From positions 1 to 64,000 of the forward strand of contig NZ_FLQR01000007.1 of NCBI RefSeq assembly GCF_900078385.1: a stretch of 64,000 nucleotides of DNA, in the 5' to 3' direction. The DNA comes from an uncultured Microbacterium sp. Lineage in GTDB: Bacteria > Actinomycetota > Actinomycetes > Actinomycetales > Microbacteriaceae. Below, piece by piece: positions 1 through 14,681 of the stretch (position 1 is the stretch's first letter; each line of letters starts with the position of its first letter). The notes below the pieces were generated by a model that ran no database searches, was not told the origin of the DNA, and was given only the letters and a program-made list of their open reading frames with translations. The position numbers and the translations under genes were made by a program.

Positions 1-725
1 ACGGTGCCGGCGGGAGGCCATGGCTCGCCGCCGGGCGTGCGGGGCAGGCCTCGGCGCAGCTCGGCGCCGGCGTCGGCGGCCGGAGCTGCGGCGACGGTCG
101 CCGGCGCCGTCCCCGCGGTGGGCGGGGTCGCGGCCGACGGCGTGAGGCCAGTGGGCGCGGCGGCAGGTGAGTCCGGCGCGGCGGCCGTATCCGAGTCCGC
201 TGCGGAGGTCGAGGACGCCTCGAGAGACGTGGCTGCGGGAAGTGGGCCAGCATCGGGCACGGCACCGGGCACGGCAACGGCGGCGGCGGACAGCGTGGAT
301 GCGGGCGGCCACGGCTCGCCGCCGGGCACGCGCGGCAGACCCCGACGCAGCGTCCGCGCGGCGGGCGCCGCCGCGGCGGCATCCGCTTCATCCGCGGCGA
401 CGTGCGGGTCCGCAGCCGTCGCACCGGCACTGTGACGCGACGCAACGCCCACCGCCGTCGCGGCACCGACGTCACCCGCGGCACTGTGCGGGTCCCCCGC
501 ACTCACACCCGCACTGTGACGCGACTCAACGTCTGCGGGCGCCGCACCGGCGGCATCCACGTCACCCGCGGCGACGTGCGGGTCCGCAGCCGCCGCACCC
601 GCACTTCGGCGCGACTCAACCTCGGAATCGCCCGGGCCTCCCGGCGCGTCACCGGCCGGCGGCCACGCGTCGCCGCCGGGGCGGCGGGGCAGGCCGCGGC
701 GCAGCGTCCGCGCGTACGTCGCCAT
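1..725 (-). CDS. Partial gene: Ala/Pro-rich N-terminus with three LRRGLPR-PGG-WPP motifs
   Basis: An open frame on the minus strand begins at an ATG two bases after the etfA stop and runs without a stop to the window edge (at least 241 codons). An AGAAGG about 10 nt upstream can serve as ribosome binding site, so it looks co-transcribed and translationally coupled with etfB-etfA. The protein is low complexity (Ala, Pro, Asp, Val). It carries three copies of a motif of the form LRRGLPRxPGGxPWPP at about residues 8-24, 126-142 and 223-239. Between the first two lie three imperfect repeats of about 28 residues around SRHSAG and [10 protein letters not shown] do not recognise the function with certainty. 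From memory, similar motif-studded N-termini precede a cytochrome b/b6-like membrane domain in some Microbacteriaceae, which would suit an ETF partner; the catalytic part lies outside the window, so this is a guess. The product up to the edge has no transmembrane segment. Confidence 0.6.
   Translation of the reverse strand, partial: MATYARTLRRGLPRRPGGDAWPPAGDAPGGPGDSEVESRRSAGAAAADPHVAAGDVDAAGAAPADVESRHSAGVSAGDPHSAAGDVGAATAVGVASRHSAGATAADPHVAADEADAAAAAPAARTLRRGLPRVPGGEPWPPASTLSAAAVAVPGAVPDAGPLPAATSLEASSTSAADSDTAAAPDSPAAAPTGLTPSAATPPTAGTAPATVAAAPAADAGAELRRGLPRTPGGEPWPPAGT
6..707 (-). repeat. Three dispersed copies of a 57-bp coding repeat (LRRGLPR-PGG-WPP)
   Basis: Copies lie at 651-707, 297-353 and 6-62, all in the same frame of the partial gene. 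The conserved core reads CTGCGCCGCGGCCTGCCCCG-like DNA followed by codons for PGG and WPP. Substitutions between copies are mostly synonymous or at the two variable positions of the motif, which suggests selection on the peptide rather than a recent DNA duplication. Confidence 0.7.
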
Positions 726-727
726 GA

Positions 728-1720
728 CTACTGGGCCTTCTTCGCCTCGAGCGCCGCGATCAGCTGCGGCACGACGGTGAACACGTCGCCGACGACGCCG
801 AAGTCGGCGATGTCGAAGATCGGGGCATCGCCGTCCTTGTTGATCGCGACGATGGTCTTCGCCGTCTGCATGCCGGCCTTGTGCTGGATCGCGCCGGAGA
901 TGCCGAGCGCGACGTACAGCTGCGGCGACACCGAGACGCCGGTCTGTCCCACCTGGTAGGAGTACGGGACGTACCCCGCGTCGACGGCGGCGCGCGATGC
1001 GCCGACAGCCGCGCCGAGGGCGTCGGCGAGCTGCTCCACGAGCGCGAACTTCTCCGCGGAGCCGAGGCCGCGTCCACCCGAGACGACCTTGCCGGCGCCG
1101 CGCAGCTCGGGACGCGACGAGGCGGCGACCGCCGCCTCGAACGACTCGATCACGGCGGCGGGGGCGCCGGACGCCTCGACCTCCAGCGGCGTGACGACGG
1201 GTGCGGCGACGGCTGCGGCACGCGCCTCCACGGCGCCCTGGCGGACCGTGATGACAGCGGCGCCGAAGGTCGGCGCGCTCGTGACGTTGTACGCCCCGCC
1301 GTAGACGGAGTGCTGAGCGACCACGCCTTCCTCGTCGCGGGCGACGCCGACGGCATCCACCGACAGCGCCGACGACGTGCGGGCGGCGAAACGGCCGGCG
1401 ACGTCCCGGCCTTCGATCGAATTCGACACGAGGACGGCGTCGGGCCGGACCGCCGCGGCCGCGGCGGCGAGCGCGTCGACGAGCGGGACGGTCAGCGCCG
1501 TGTCGGCACCGCCGAGTGCGGCGGTGAGCACGTGCGCGGCGCCGAGGGCGCCCGCGGCGGCCGCGAGCTCCGCGTGCCGCTCCTCACCGGCGACGACGAG
1601 CGCGACGGGCGTGCCGACGCCGGAGGCCGCACCGAGTAGGGCAGCCGACGACTTGGCGAGCTCGCCCGCGGGGGTGATGTCCAGGAGGACGAGGATCGCA
1701 TCTGCAGCGAAGTCGGTCAT
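728..1720 (-). CDS. etfA: Electron transfer flavoprotein alpha subunit
   Basis: The protein (330 aa, normal for the family) is the FAD-carrying subunit of ETF, which takes electrons from acyl-CoA dehydrogenases and passes them to an ETF:quinone oxidoreductase. The N-terminal half is the alpha/beta ETF domain. The C-terminal FAD-binding domain is clear: [12 protein letters not shown], then [20 protein letters not shown] and [21 protein letters not shown]. An earlier in-frame GTG at 1735 is possible, but the ATG at 1720 has GGGAGAG in front of it and matches the usual start (MTDF). It follows etfB by a few bases, so the two are one operon. The nearby acyl-CoA dehydrogenase is a natural electron donor. 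Identity is very secure. Confidence 0.96.
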   Translation of the reverse strand: MTDFAADAILVLLDITPAGELAKSSAALLGAASGVGTPVALVVAGEERHAELAAAAGALGAAHVLTAALGGADTALTVPLVDALAAAAAAVRPDAVLVSNSIEGRDVAGRFAARTSSALSVDAVGVARDEEGVVAQHSVYGGAYNVTSAPTFGAAVITVRQGAVEARAAAVAAPVVTPLEVEASGAPAAVIESFEAAVAASSRPELRGAGKVVSGGRGLGSAEKFALVEQLADALGAAVGASRAAVDAGYVPYSYQVGQTGVSVSPQLYVALGISGAIQHKAGMQTAKTIVAINKDGDAPIFDIADFGVVGDVFTVVPQLIAALEAKKAQ

Positions 1721-1731
1721 GTCGCTCTCCC

Positions 1732-2508
1732 TCACACCAGACGGTTCTCGATGAGGAACGCGGCGACCTTCTCGCCCGCGTCGCCCTCGTCCACGATCTT
1801 CACGCCCGCGCCGCGCGGGGGCTTCTCGGTGATGACCGTCACGATGGTCTGCGGCACGGATGCCGGGTCGACCTCGACGCCGAGATCGACGAGGGACACG
1901 GTCTCCAGCGGCTTCTTCTTGGCCGCCATGATGCCCTTGAAGTTCGGGAACCGGGCATCGGGCAGGGCTTCGGTGATCGAGATCACGGCCGGCAGTGGCG
2001 TCGTCACCTGCGCGGTCCCGGCGTCGGAGGCGCGCGTGCCGGACACCGAGGTCTCCGAGATCTCGACGGCGGAGAGCGCGGTCGCGTGCGGCACGCGAAG
2101 GTGCTCGGCGATCATCGCGGGGATGACGCCGGCGGTGCCGTCGGTGGACAGGTTGCCCGTGATGACGAGGTCGAAGCCGGTCCGCTGCACTGCGGCGGCG
2201 AGCACACGGGCGGTGATGCCCAGGTCGGCGCCGGCGAGCGCCTCGTCCACGACGTGCACGGCCGACGCCGCGCCCATCGCGAGGCTCTTCCGGATCGTCG
2301 CGGTCGACGCCTCCGGTGCCATCGAGAGGACGACGACCTCCGTGCCCGCGTTCTTGTCCGCGTAGGACAGCGCCACTTCGAGGGCCCGCTCGCCGATCTC
2401 GTCGAGCACGCGGTCCGACGCCTCGCGGTCGGCGAGCCCCGTCTCGAGATTCAGCTTGCGGTCTCCGTAGGTGTCCGGGACCTCTTTGACCAGGACGACG
2501 ATCCTCAT
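1732..2508 (-). CDS. etfB: Electron transfer flavoprotein beta subunit
   Basis: A 258-residue ETF beta subunit, the AMP-binding partner of EtfA in the soluble heterodimer that collects electrons from beta-oxidation and related dehydrogenases. It opens with [19 protein letters not shown], the family hallmark, and contains the typical [17 protein letters not shown] and [13 protein letters not shown] segments, the latter in the ETF beta signature. A strong GGAGGAG lies six bases before the ATG. The gene is first in the operon etfB-etfA and then the Ala-rich gene. It diverges from the marR gene, sharing a 104-bp intergenic region with a candidate -10 box TAGACT. Confidence 0.97.
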   Translation of the reverse strand: MRIVVLVKEVPDTYGDRKLNLETGLADREASDRVLDEIGERALEVALSYADKNAGTEVVVLSMAPEASTATIRKSLAMGAASAVHVVDEALAGADLGITARVLAAAVQRTGFDLVITGNLSTDGTAGVIPAMIAEHLRVPHATALSAVEISETSVSGTRASDAGTAQVTTPLPAVISITEALPDARFPNFKGIMAAKKKPLETVSLVDLGVEVDPASVPQTIVTVITEKPPRGAGVKIVDEGDAGEKVAAFLIENRLV

Positions 2509-2532
2509 CGGCTCCTCCTCATTCCTCTGCCG

Positions 2533-2538
2533 AGTCTA
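2533..2538 (-). promoter_or_regulatory. Candidate -10 box for the etfBA operon
   Basis: TAGACT on the minus strand, 25 bases upstream of the etfB start codon. It fits the actinobacterial TANNNT -10 pattern seen in front of many genes in this window. I see no convincing -35; the best is TTGGGG at a loose spacing. Confidence 0.35.
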
Positions 2539-2612
2539 TTGAGCGCGCCGAGCCCACCCCAATCGACCGGCGGGAACCGACTACCGTTGTCCCCGATCGC
2601 AGGAGGTGATCT

Positions 2613-3125
2613 GTGGCTCGCGTGAAACCGGTCGCCCTCGACCCCATCGCCGAAGCGCGCCGCCAGTGGACCGCGCACGGCTGGACCGACGCGGCGGCGG
2701 GCATGACGGTCGTGACGAGCATCATGCGCGCGCACCAGCTCATGCTCGCGCGCGTGGACGAGACGCTCAAGCCGCTCGGTCTGACCTTCGCGCGATACGA
2801 GCTGCTGACCCTGCTGAGCTTCGCGCGGGAGGGGCGGATGCCGCTCTCCTCCGCGGCGCGTCGCCTCCAGGTGCACCCCACGAGCGTGACGAACACGGTC
2901 GACCGGCTCGAGACGGCCGGTCTCGTGCGGCGCGAACCGCACCCCTCGGACGGGCGCGGCACACTCGTCGCGCTCACCGAGGAGGGCGGCCGGCTCGCGG
3001 CGCACGCGACCGCGGCGCTGAACACCACGGTCTTCGAACGCCCGGGTCTCGACACCGACGACGCCGAGACGCTCATCGCCCTCATCGCGCGACTGCGTAC
3101 GGCATCCGGCGACACCGCAGGCTGA
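2613..3125 (+). CDS. MarR family transcriptional regulator
   Basis: A 170-residue winged-helix regulator. The DNA-binding core runs from about residue 50 to 125: RYELLTLLSFAREGRMPLS, then the recognition helix in RLQVHPTSVTNTVDRLETAG and the wing VRREPHPSDGRGTLVALTEEG. It starts with GTG preceded by a perfect AGGAGG at six bases. It is divergent from etfBA and convergent with an enoyl-CoA hydratase gene, so it may control the neighbouring acyl-CoA genes or itself; no ligand can be read from the sequence. A TACCGT -10-like hexamer sits about 26 bases before the start. Family assignment is secure, target inferred. Confidence 0.9.
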   Translation: MARVKPVALDPIAEARRQWTAHGWTDAAAGMTVVTSIMRAHQLMLARVDETLKPLGLTFARYELLTLLSFAREGRMPLSSAARRLQVHPTSVTNTVDRLETAGLVRREPHPSDGRGTLVALTEEGGRLAAHATAALNTTVFERPGLDTDDAETLIALIARLRTASGDTAG

Positions 3126-3131
3126 CCCCGC

Positions 3132-3908
3132 TCACCGGTGCGTGAAGTCGGGTGACCGCTTCTCGCGGAAGGCGGCCATCCCCTCCTTCTGGTCGGCGGT
3201 GTCGAACAGCGACGCGAAGACGTGGCGCTCGAACCGGAGACCCTCGGCGAGCGGCGTCTCCATCGCGGCATCCAGCGCCGCTTTCGCGGCATACACCGAC
3301 GGGAGCGACTTCGACGCGATGAGCTCGGCCGTCCGGTGCGCCTCCTCGAGGAGATCGGATGCCGGCACGACGCGCGAGACGAGGCCCGCGCGCTCGGCCT
3401 CGTCGGCCTTCATGAGACGCCCCGTGAGCACGAGCTCGGCGGCCTTGTAGTACCCGACTGCACGGATGAGCCGCTGCGTCCCGCCCATCCCGGGGATCAC
3501 CGCGAGGTTGATCTCGGGCTGGCCGAACTGCGCCGTGTCGGCGGCGAGGATGATGTCGCACATCATGGCGAGCTCGCACCCGCCGCCCAGGGCGTAGCCC
3601 GAAACGGCGGCGATGACGGGCGTCCGCACCGCGGCGAAGCGGCCCCACGCGCCGAAGTGGTCGCCCATCACCATCTCGAGCCCGGTCTTGTCGGCCATCT
3701 CCTTGATGTCGGCACCGGCCGCGAACGCGCGCTCGCTGCCGGTCACGACGATCGCGCCGATGCCCTCGTCGGCGTCGAACGCCTCCGCGGCGGCGACGAT
3801 GTCGCGCATCACCTGGGAGTTCAGGGCGTTCAGGGCCTCGGGGCGGTTGAGGGTGATCCAGCCGACGCGTCCTCGCGTCTCGACCAGGATCGTGTCGAAG
3901 TCGGTCAT
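3132..3908 (-). CDS. Enoyl-CoA hydratase
   Basis: A 258-residue crotonase, hydrating trans-2-enoyl-CoA to 3-hydroxyacyl-CoA in fatty acid or branched-chain amino acid breakdown. The oxyanion-hole segments AAGADIKEM and [14 protein letters not shown] are present. Both catalytic glutamates are in place: Glu112 in GGCELA and Glu132 in [15 protein letters not shown]. This distinguishes it from the isomerase-like paralogue at 30.5 kb. It starts four bases after the acyl-CoA dehydrogenase stop, so the two enzymes are co-transcribed and catalyse successive steps. The substrate range cannot be fixed; with the upstream enzyme resembling isobutyryl-CoA dehydrogenase, methacrylyl-CoA hydration is plausible. 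Confidence 0.94.
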   Translation of the reverse strand: MTDFDTILVETRGRVGWITLNRPEALNALNSQVMRDIVAAAEAFDADEGIGAIVVTGSERAFAAGADIKEMADKTGLEMVMGDHFGAWGRFAAVRTPVIAAVSGYALGGGCELAMMCDIILAADTAQFGQPEINLAVIPGMGGTQRLIRAVGYYKAAELVLTGRLMKADEAERAGLVSRVVPASDLLEEAHRTAELIASKSLPSVYAAKAALDAAMETPLAEGLRFERHVFASLFDTADQKEGMAAFREKRSPDFTHR

Positions 3909-3912
3909 GTCC

Positions 3913-5067
3913 TCATGCTTGCAGAAGGTGACGGCCGATGATTACGCGCATGATCTCGTTCGTCCCCTCCAGGATCTGGTGGACGCGGAGGTCGCGGACG
4001 ACCTTCTCGATGCCGTACTCCTGCAGGTAGCCGTACCCCCCGTGCAGCTGGAGCGCCTCGTTGGCGATGCGGAAACCCGCATCGGTGGCGAACCGCTTCG
4101 CCATGGCGCACCGCATGGCGGCGTCGTCCGCGCCCTCGTCGACGGCGCGCGCCGCGTCGCGGACGAGCGCGCGCGCCGCGTGCAGCTCGGTGGCCATGTC
4201 GGCGAGGGTGAAGACGACGGACTGCTTCTCCGCGAGCGGCTCACCGAAGGTGAAGCGCTCCTGCACGTACTGCACGGCGCGGTCGAGGGCCCACTGCGCG
4301 CCGCCGAGCGAGCAGGCGGCGATGTTGATGCGGCCGCCGTTGAGGCCGCTCATCGCGAGCTTGAACCCATTGCCGATCCCGCCGAGAACGGCGGATGCCG
4401 GAACGCGCACCTCGTCGAGGATGACCTGGCGGGTGGGCTGCGCGTTCCAGCCCATCTTCTTCTCGTTCGGCCCGAACGACAGCCCTGCGGCATCTCCCGG
4501 CACGAGGAACGCCGTGATGCCGCGGGCACCGGGCTCGCCGGTCCGCGCCATGACGACGTAGACGGCGGCCTCGCCGCCCCCGGAGATGAACTGCTTGACC
4601 CCCGTGAGGACGAACTCCTCGCCGTCCGCGATCGCGCTCGTCGCGATGGCGGCGGCATCCGATCCCGCCCCCGGCTCGGTGAGGCAGTAGGCGCCGAGGT
4701 GGGTCATCGCGACGAGGCTGGGAAGCCACGCCGTGCGCTGCGCCTCGGTGCCGTACGCGTCGATCATCCACGCCACCATGTTGTGGATGGAGATGTAGGC
4801 GGCGATCGTCGGGTCGCCGACGGCGAGCTCCTCGAGGATCGCGGCGGCGTCCTCGCGGGCGAGGGCCGTGCCGCCGACATCCTCGCGCACGTAGATCCCG
4901 CCGAGTCCCAGCTCCCCGGCCGACTCGAGCACGTCCCGTGGGAAGTGCTTCTGCTGATCCCACTCCAGGGCATGCGGAGCGAGCGCGGACTGCGCGAACG
5001 CGCGTACGGCGTCCAGGATGGCGGCGCGTTCGTCGGCGCCGAGCGCGGAAGGAAGGGTCATGCTCAT
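3913..5067 (-). CDS. Acyl-CoA dehydrogenase, isobutyryl-CoA dehydrogenase-like
   Basis: A 384-residue flavoprotein of the acyl-CoA dehydrogenase family, usual length. Visible signatures are [13 protein letters not shown] (FAD and substrate contact), [27 protein letters not shown], and the C-terminal [19 protein letters not shown] followed by LEGTNEIMR, whose Glu367 is in the place of the catalytic base of short-chain and isobutyryl-CoA dehydrogenases. Overall it resembles ACAD8, oxidising isobutyryl-CoA to methacrylyl-CoA in valine breakdown. The 3-hydroxyisobutyryl-CoA hydrolase at 40.7 kb supports this. An ACGAGG lies upstream of the ATG. Electrons would go to the EtfAB encoded 2 kb away. 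A short-chain fatty acyl-CoA role cannot be excluded. Confidence 0.92.
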   Translation of the reverse strand: MSMTLPSALGADERAAILDAVRAFAQSALAPHALEWDQQKHFPRDVLESAGELGLGGIYVREDVGGTALAREDAAAILEELAVGDPTIAAYISIHNMVAWMIDAYGTEAQRTAWLPSLVAMTHLGAYCLTEPGAGSDAAAIATSAIADGEEFVLTGVKQFISGGGEAAVYVVMARTGEPGARGITAFLVPGDAAGLSFGPNEKKMGWNAQPTRQVILDEVRVPASAVLGGIGNGFKLAMSGLNGGRINIAACSLGGAQWALDRAVQYVQERFTFGEPLAEKQSVVFTLADMATELHAARALVRDAARAVDEGADDAAMRCAMAKRFATDAGFRIANEALQLHGGYGYLQEYGIEKVVRDLRVHQILEGTNEIMRVIIGRHLLQA

Positions 5068-5195
5068 GGATCACGTCCTCGTGAGACAGGGTGACATCGT
5101 CGTCGGTGCCAGGTTGGGCACACTGCTCATTTTACATGGATGTCCTAGCATCTGGAACGGGAGCTGCGCGGGCGGAGGCAGGCTCCCGAGAGACA

Positions 5196-5231
5196 TCGCG
5201 CCGCAGCACCACGTGAGGTGCTGCGGCGCGA
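5196..5231 (-). terminator. 15-bp perfect hairpin terminating the S55 protein gene
   Basis: Arms at 5196-5210 and 5217-5231 are perfectly complementary (TCGCGCCGCAGCACC and its inverse) around a six-base loop ACGTGA. It begins 34 bases past the stop of the S55 gene and before the promoter region of the acyl-CoA dehydrogenase operon. There is no clean T-run, as is common for high-GC actinobacterial terminators. Being nearly symmetric it could also work on the other strand. Confidence 0.75.
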
Positions 5232-5264
5232 GGGAGCGCACGCGGCCCGCGAGGCCGCCGGCGG

Positions 5265-7112
5265 CTATCGCTGCGTCGACAACGCGGGCGCCTCGAGCCG
5301 GAACAGCACCGTCTTGCCGTCGTCGATGAGGACCGTCGGCGCAACCGTCGTCGACGTCCGCGCGACCCTGAGGCCGTGCGTCGAGGTGTAGGTGCGCGTG
5401 CGATCGAAGACGTCCGATCGCGCGTTGTCGTCGAGTGCGGCGATGAAGGCCGAGAAGGTCTTCGGCTCCTCCGCTTCCTCCCCGAACCCGTCCCCGAAGC
5501 CGGGCACCGCCAGCGCGATCGTCATGGTCTTCTTCACGCCCTTGGGGATGCTGACGGTGAACGGGCTGTACTCGGTGACCCGCGCGGCGCCCGGGATCGG
5601 GCTGAGCACGGCGCGGAAGGAGTAGGTCGCCCCGCGCGTGACCTTCGTGACGCTGCCCTGCGTGAGCGTCGTCCACGTGCCCTTCTTGAGCATCTGGACG
5701 CCGGCGAGACGCGCGGCGCGGTAGTCCTCGGCGAAGCGGGCCGCGACCGCGACCGACACGATCTTGACGTCTTCGAAGGGGTTGGCCTGCAGCTGTGCGA
5801 TGTCGTCGGCCACACCGGCGCCGACGTAGGCGGCGATCTCGTTCGGGTCGGCATAGCGGTCGATGTTCTTCAGCGTGGCGACGGCTCCGCTGGCTCGCTG
5901 GTACACGATCGACCAGCTCACCTTCGCCGAGGCCTCCTGCCCGTTGTCGAGCATGCGCGCGACCTCGTTGCCGACCTGCGTGTAGGCGGCGGCGGCGATC
6001 AGCTGCTTCTCGGACACGTGGCTGACCGCTGTGCTGCGGTGGCTCCCGACGAGGCTCGTCGTCGTGATGGGGACGGTGGCGGTCCCCGCGCCGAGCAGGC
6101 CGCGGACACCGGCCAGCCTGTCGTCGACGAGCTTCCCCTTGACCTTGCCGATCGCGCTCACCAGCTTGTACGAGCCGGTGAGGTCGGGGACGATCCGCGC
6201 GGCGGAGGCGCCGTGGATGTTGGCCGACAGCTTGGAGTTCCAGTTGCCCGGGTGGCCGTAGGCGAAGACCTCGTCGCCGCAGATCGCGGTGACGGTGCCG
6301 ACGCTCGCCTCACCGACCGCCCCGTACGCGTAGGAGACGGCGATGTTGCCGCCCACGACGATCGGGTAGTCCGCGCCGTCGTTCGCACCGCCGTCGATGG
6401 CCCGGCCGCTCGCGGCGACGCCGCGGAATCCCTCCACCTTCTTCGCGAGCGAGGCGTTGTACTCGTCGAGAGATCGGGCCGTCGTGCCGGTGGTGACGCG
6501 CACCGGCTCCAGGCGGCGGATCGTGCCCGTCTCGGCGACGGCCTCCTCGCCGGCCATCCGCGCGGCCCGGTTCGTCGCGGCGGGACTGAGCTTCTGGATC
6601 CCGGGGAGCTGGCCGATCGCCTTCATGTACGCAGCGGGCGTGACGCCGGCGACGTTGTCGGCGAGGAAGCTGAAGCCGTACGACACGGCACCGATGAGGG
6701 CGCCGTCGGCGTCATAGACGGGGGAGCCGGAAGCACCGGACCACACACCTGCCGCGAGCGAGCCCGGGGCTCCGTTGACGATGTCGCCGTCGAGCTTCAC
6801 CAGCAGAAGATCGCGCGGGTTGCCGGAGGCGTCGTAGCCCAGGCCGTTCTCCAGCTTCCCCACGTACTCGCCGGTGAAGGAGGTGGGCGTCGTGCCCTTG
6901 ACGGTCGACAGCCACGTGACCGAGTCGCCGTCCTGCAGGTCGGCGATCGGTGAGATCGCGAGCTCCTGCCCGGGGATGTCGCAGAACAGGTCCGGATCGG
7001 CGGCCACGGCGTGCGCCGGCGCCGCCGTGAGCGAACCGACGAGTCCGGCCAGCAGTGCGGCGGTGACGGCGACGCTCGCAGCGCCCGGCCTCCGCGGGGA
7101 TCGGTTGGTCAT
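5265..7112 (-). CDS. Secreted SpoIVB/S55-type peptidase-domain protein
   Basis: A 615-residue exported protein. An n-region with RRPG, a hydrophobic stretch at about 12-30 and APAHA mark a signal peptide cut near residue 35. The N-terminal third has DGDSVTWLSTVKGT and the serine-protease-like SGASGSPVYD (Ser128), then GALIGAVSYGFS and NVAGVTPA, matching the S55 (SpoIVB) domain. A second conserved patch ICGDEVFAYGHP (His287) follows. The C-terminal half looks beta-rich without a named domain. Substrate unknown; actinobacteria of this type do not sporulate, so a sporulation role is not implied. I chose the ATG with GGAAGGG seven bases upstream; the frame is open further upstream but lacks a start with export features. 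It is monocistronic between two terminator-like regions. Confidence 0.82.
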   Translation of the reverse strand: MTNRSPRRPGAASVAVTAALLAGLVGSLTAAPAHAVAADPDLFCDIPGQELAISPIADLQDGDSVTWLSTVKGTTPTSFTGEYVGKLENGLGYDASGNPRDLLLVKLDGDIVNGAPGSLAAGVWSGASGSPVYDADGALIGAVSYGFSFLADNVAGVTPAAYMKAIGQLPGIQKLSPAATNRAARMAGEEAVAETGTIRRLEPVRVTTGTTARSLDEYNASLAKKVEGFRGVAASGRAIDGGANDGADYPIVVGGNIAVSYAYGAVGEASVGTVTAICGDEVFAYGHPGNWNSKLSANIHGASAARIVPDLTGSYKLVSAIGKVKGKLVDDRLAGVRGLLGAGTATVPITTTSLVGSHRSTAVSHVSEKQLIAAAAYTQVGNEVARMLDNGQEASAKVSWSIVYQRASGAVATLKNIDRYADPNEIAAYVGAGVADDIAQLQANPFEDVKIVSVAVAARFAEDYRAARLAGVQMLKKGTWTTLTQGSVTKVTRGATYSFRAVLSPIPGAARVTEYSPFTVSIPKGVKKTMTIALAVPGFGDGFGEEAEEPKTFSAFIAALDDNARSDVFDRTRTYTSTHGLRVARTSTTVAPTVLIDDGKTVLFRLEAPALSTQR

Positions 7113-7169
7113 GGGGTCCCTTCCTCGATCGCAGCGCGTCCGGCGGGGGCGGAGTGGGCAACCGACTCT

Positions 7170-7203
7170 GGAATACGCAGATTCCTGAATACCACGAGAA
7201 TCC
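7170..7203. promoter_or_regulatory. GAATAC/GGAAT-ATTCC repeat cluster upstream of the S55 gene
   Basis: Within 34 bp there is an inverted repeat GGAAT-N6-ATTCC (7170-7185), a second GAATAC (7187-7192) and a related GAATCC (7198-7203). It lies 58-91 bases upstream of the S55 start codon in an otherwise very GC-rich 140-bp gap. The clustering suggests an operator, but no regulator is assigned. Confidence 0.35.
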
Positions 7204-7252
7204 TCGACGGTGCGTACCCCGGGTCGGGGGTCTCGCGTCGGCCGCAGCCGAA

Positions 7253-13339
<6,087 letters not shown>

Positions 13340-13410
13340 AGGAGGCTCCCGAGCTAGAGCCAGGCACGTCGATGTACCCGGTACGAGGCCGACGCTACCA
13401 ACTCCGCGTT

Positions 13411-13424
13411 TGCAAGCGCTTTCA
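13411..13424. promoter_or_regulatory. LacI/GalR-family operator upstream of the amylopullulanase
   Basis: TGCAAGCGCTTTCA is a near-perfect palindrome centred on CG (half-sites TGCAAGC and TGAAAGC). It fits the TGNNANCGNTNNCA pattern bound by LacI-family regulators of sugar genes. It lies 72 bases before the GTG start, where it could overlap the promoter. The regulator gene is not in the window. Confidence 0.7.
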
Positions 13425-13463
13425 TCGTGAGAGGACTCTCATGAAGCGTCCGCGAGGAACGGC

Positions 13464-14636
13464 TCAGAGGCGCTCGATGAGCGTCGCATTGGCCATGCCG
13501 CCGCCCTCGCACATGGTCTGCAGACCGTAGCGGCCGCCGGTCGCTTCGAGGTACGCGAGCATCGTCCCGAGGAGCCGGGTGCCGGAGGAGCCGAGCGCGT
13601 GCCCGAGGGCGATGGCCCCACCCCACGGGTTGAGTTTCGCGGCATCCGCGCCCAGCTCCGCGGCCCAGGCGAGGGGGACGGACGCGAACGCCTCGTTGAC
13701 CTCGTAGACGTCGAGGTCGTCGATCGTGAGGCCGCTCCGCTCCAGGATCCGCCGCGTGGCGGGGATCGGGCCGGTGAGCATGAGGAGGGGGTCGTCGCCG
13801 GTCACGGCGAACGCGTGGAACCGGGCGCGAGGCGTGAGTCCGAGCTCGCGCGCCTTCTCCTCACTCATGATGAGCACCGCGGAGGCGCCGTCGGTCAGCG
13901 GCGAGGAGTTGCCCGGCGTGATCCTCCATTCGACCTCGGGGAGGCGCGCGGCGAGCGCGTCGGTGCGGAACGAGGGCGCGAGCGCGCCCAGCCCCGCCAT
14001 CGTGGTGCCGGCGCGGACGGTCTCGTCCACCTCGATGCCGTCGATCCGCAGCAGCTGCCCGTCGAACCTGCCCTCCGCTGCGGCCTCGGCGGCACGGCTG
14101 TGCGACTCCACGGCGTAGGCGTCGAGGTCCTGTCGCGTGAAGCCCCAGCGCTGGGCGATCAGCTCGGCGGAGACGCCCTGATTGACGAGACCCTCGGGGT
14201 ACCGCGCGCGCAGGCCGGGCGAGAGCGGCGAGCCGGCGACGGACGCGGAGACGCCCAGCGGCACACGGCTCATCGACTCGACGCCGCCGGCGATCACGAT
14301 GTCGTACTGCCCGGCCATGACGCCCTGCGCTGCGAAGTGCGCAGCCTGCTGGCTCGAGCCGCACTGCCGGTCGATCGTCGCCGCCGGGACCGTCTCTGCG
14401 AATCCGGCCGCGAGCACCGCCTGGCGGGCGATGTTGCCGCTCTGCTCGCCGACCTGGCTGACGCAGCCCCACAGCACGTCATCGACGTCGGCGGGGCCGA
14501 GGCCGTTGCGCTCGCGCACGGCGCGCAGGGTCGCGGCGGCGAGGTCGACGGGGTGGATGCCGCTGAGCACCCCGCCGGGCTTGCCCCGGCCGGACGGAGT
14601 GCGGATGGCGTCGACGATGACGGCGGTGCGGGTCAT
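13464..14636 (-). CDS. Acetyl-CoA acyltransferase (thiolase)
   Basis: A 390-residue type II thiolase that cleaves 3-ketoacyl-CoA with CoA, or condenses acetyl-CoA in reverse. The acyl-accepting Cys92 is in DRQCGSSQQA, the catalytic His346 in NPWGGAIALGHALGSSG and the second Cys376 in MCEGGGMANA. The N-terminus MTRTAVIVDAIRTPSGRGKPGG is typical of FadA-like enzymes of beta-oxidation. A start three codons upstream (14645) is also possible; neither has a clear Shine-Dalgarno sequence. It stands alone between the amylopullulanase promoter and a repeat-containing gap, but functionally belongs with the acyl-CoA genes in the window. Acetoacetyl-CoA synthesis cannot be excluded. Confidence 0.93.
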   Translation of the reverse strand: MTRTAVIVDAIRTPSGRGKPGGVLSGIHPVDLAAATLRAVRERNGLGPADVDDVLWGCVSQVGEQSGNIARQAVLAAGFAETVPAATIDRQCGSSQQAAHFAAQGVMAGQYDIVIAGGVESMSRVPLGVSASVAGSPLSPGLRARYPEGLVNQGVSAELIAQRWGFTRQDLDAYAVESHSRAAEAAAEGRFDGQLLRIDGIEVDETVRAGTTMAGLGALAPSFRTDALAARLPEVEWRITPGNSSPLTDGASAVLIMSEEKARELGLTPRARFHAFAVTGDDPLLMLTGPIPATRRILERSGLTIDDLDVYEVNEAFASVPLAWAAELGADAAKLNPWGGAIALGHALGSSGTRLLGTMLAYLEATGGRYGLQTMCEGGGMANATLIERL

Positions 14637-14681
14637 GGCATCCATTGTGCGCGCCCGCGGGCACCCTCACCCCTCCCGACC

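Noticed and set aside
4..959. Three plus-strand frames at the left edge (about 143-186 codons)
   Set aside because: They are antisense to the open minus-strand gene and etfA, and the minus frame has the better start, coupling and repeated peptide motif.
5068..5195. An operator ACATCCATGT near TAAAAT upstream of the acyl-CoA dehydrogenase
   Set aside because: The arms are only four bases and the -35 match is poor; kept only as a weak possibility and not listed as a feature.
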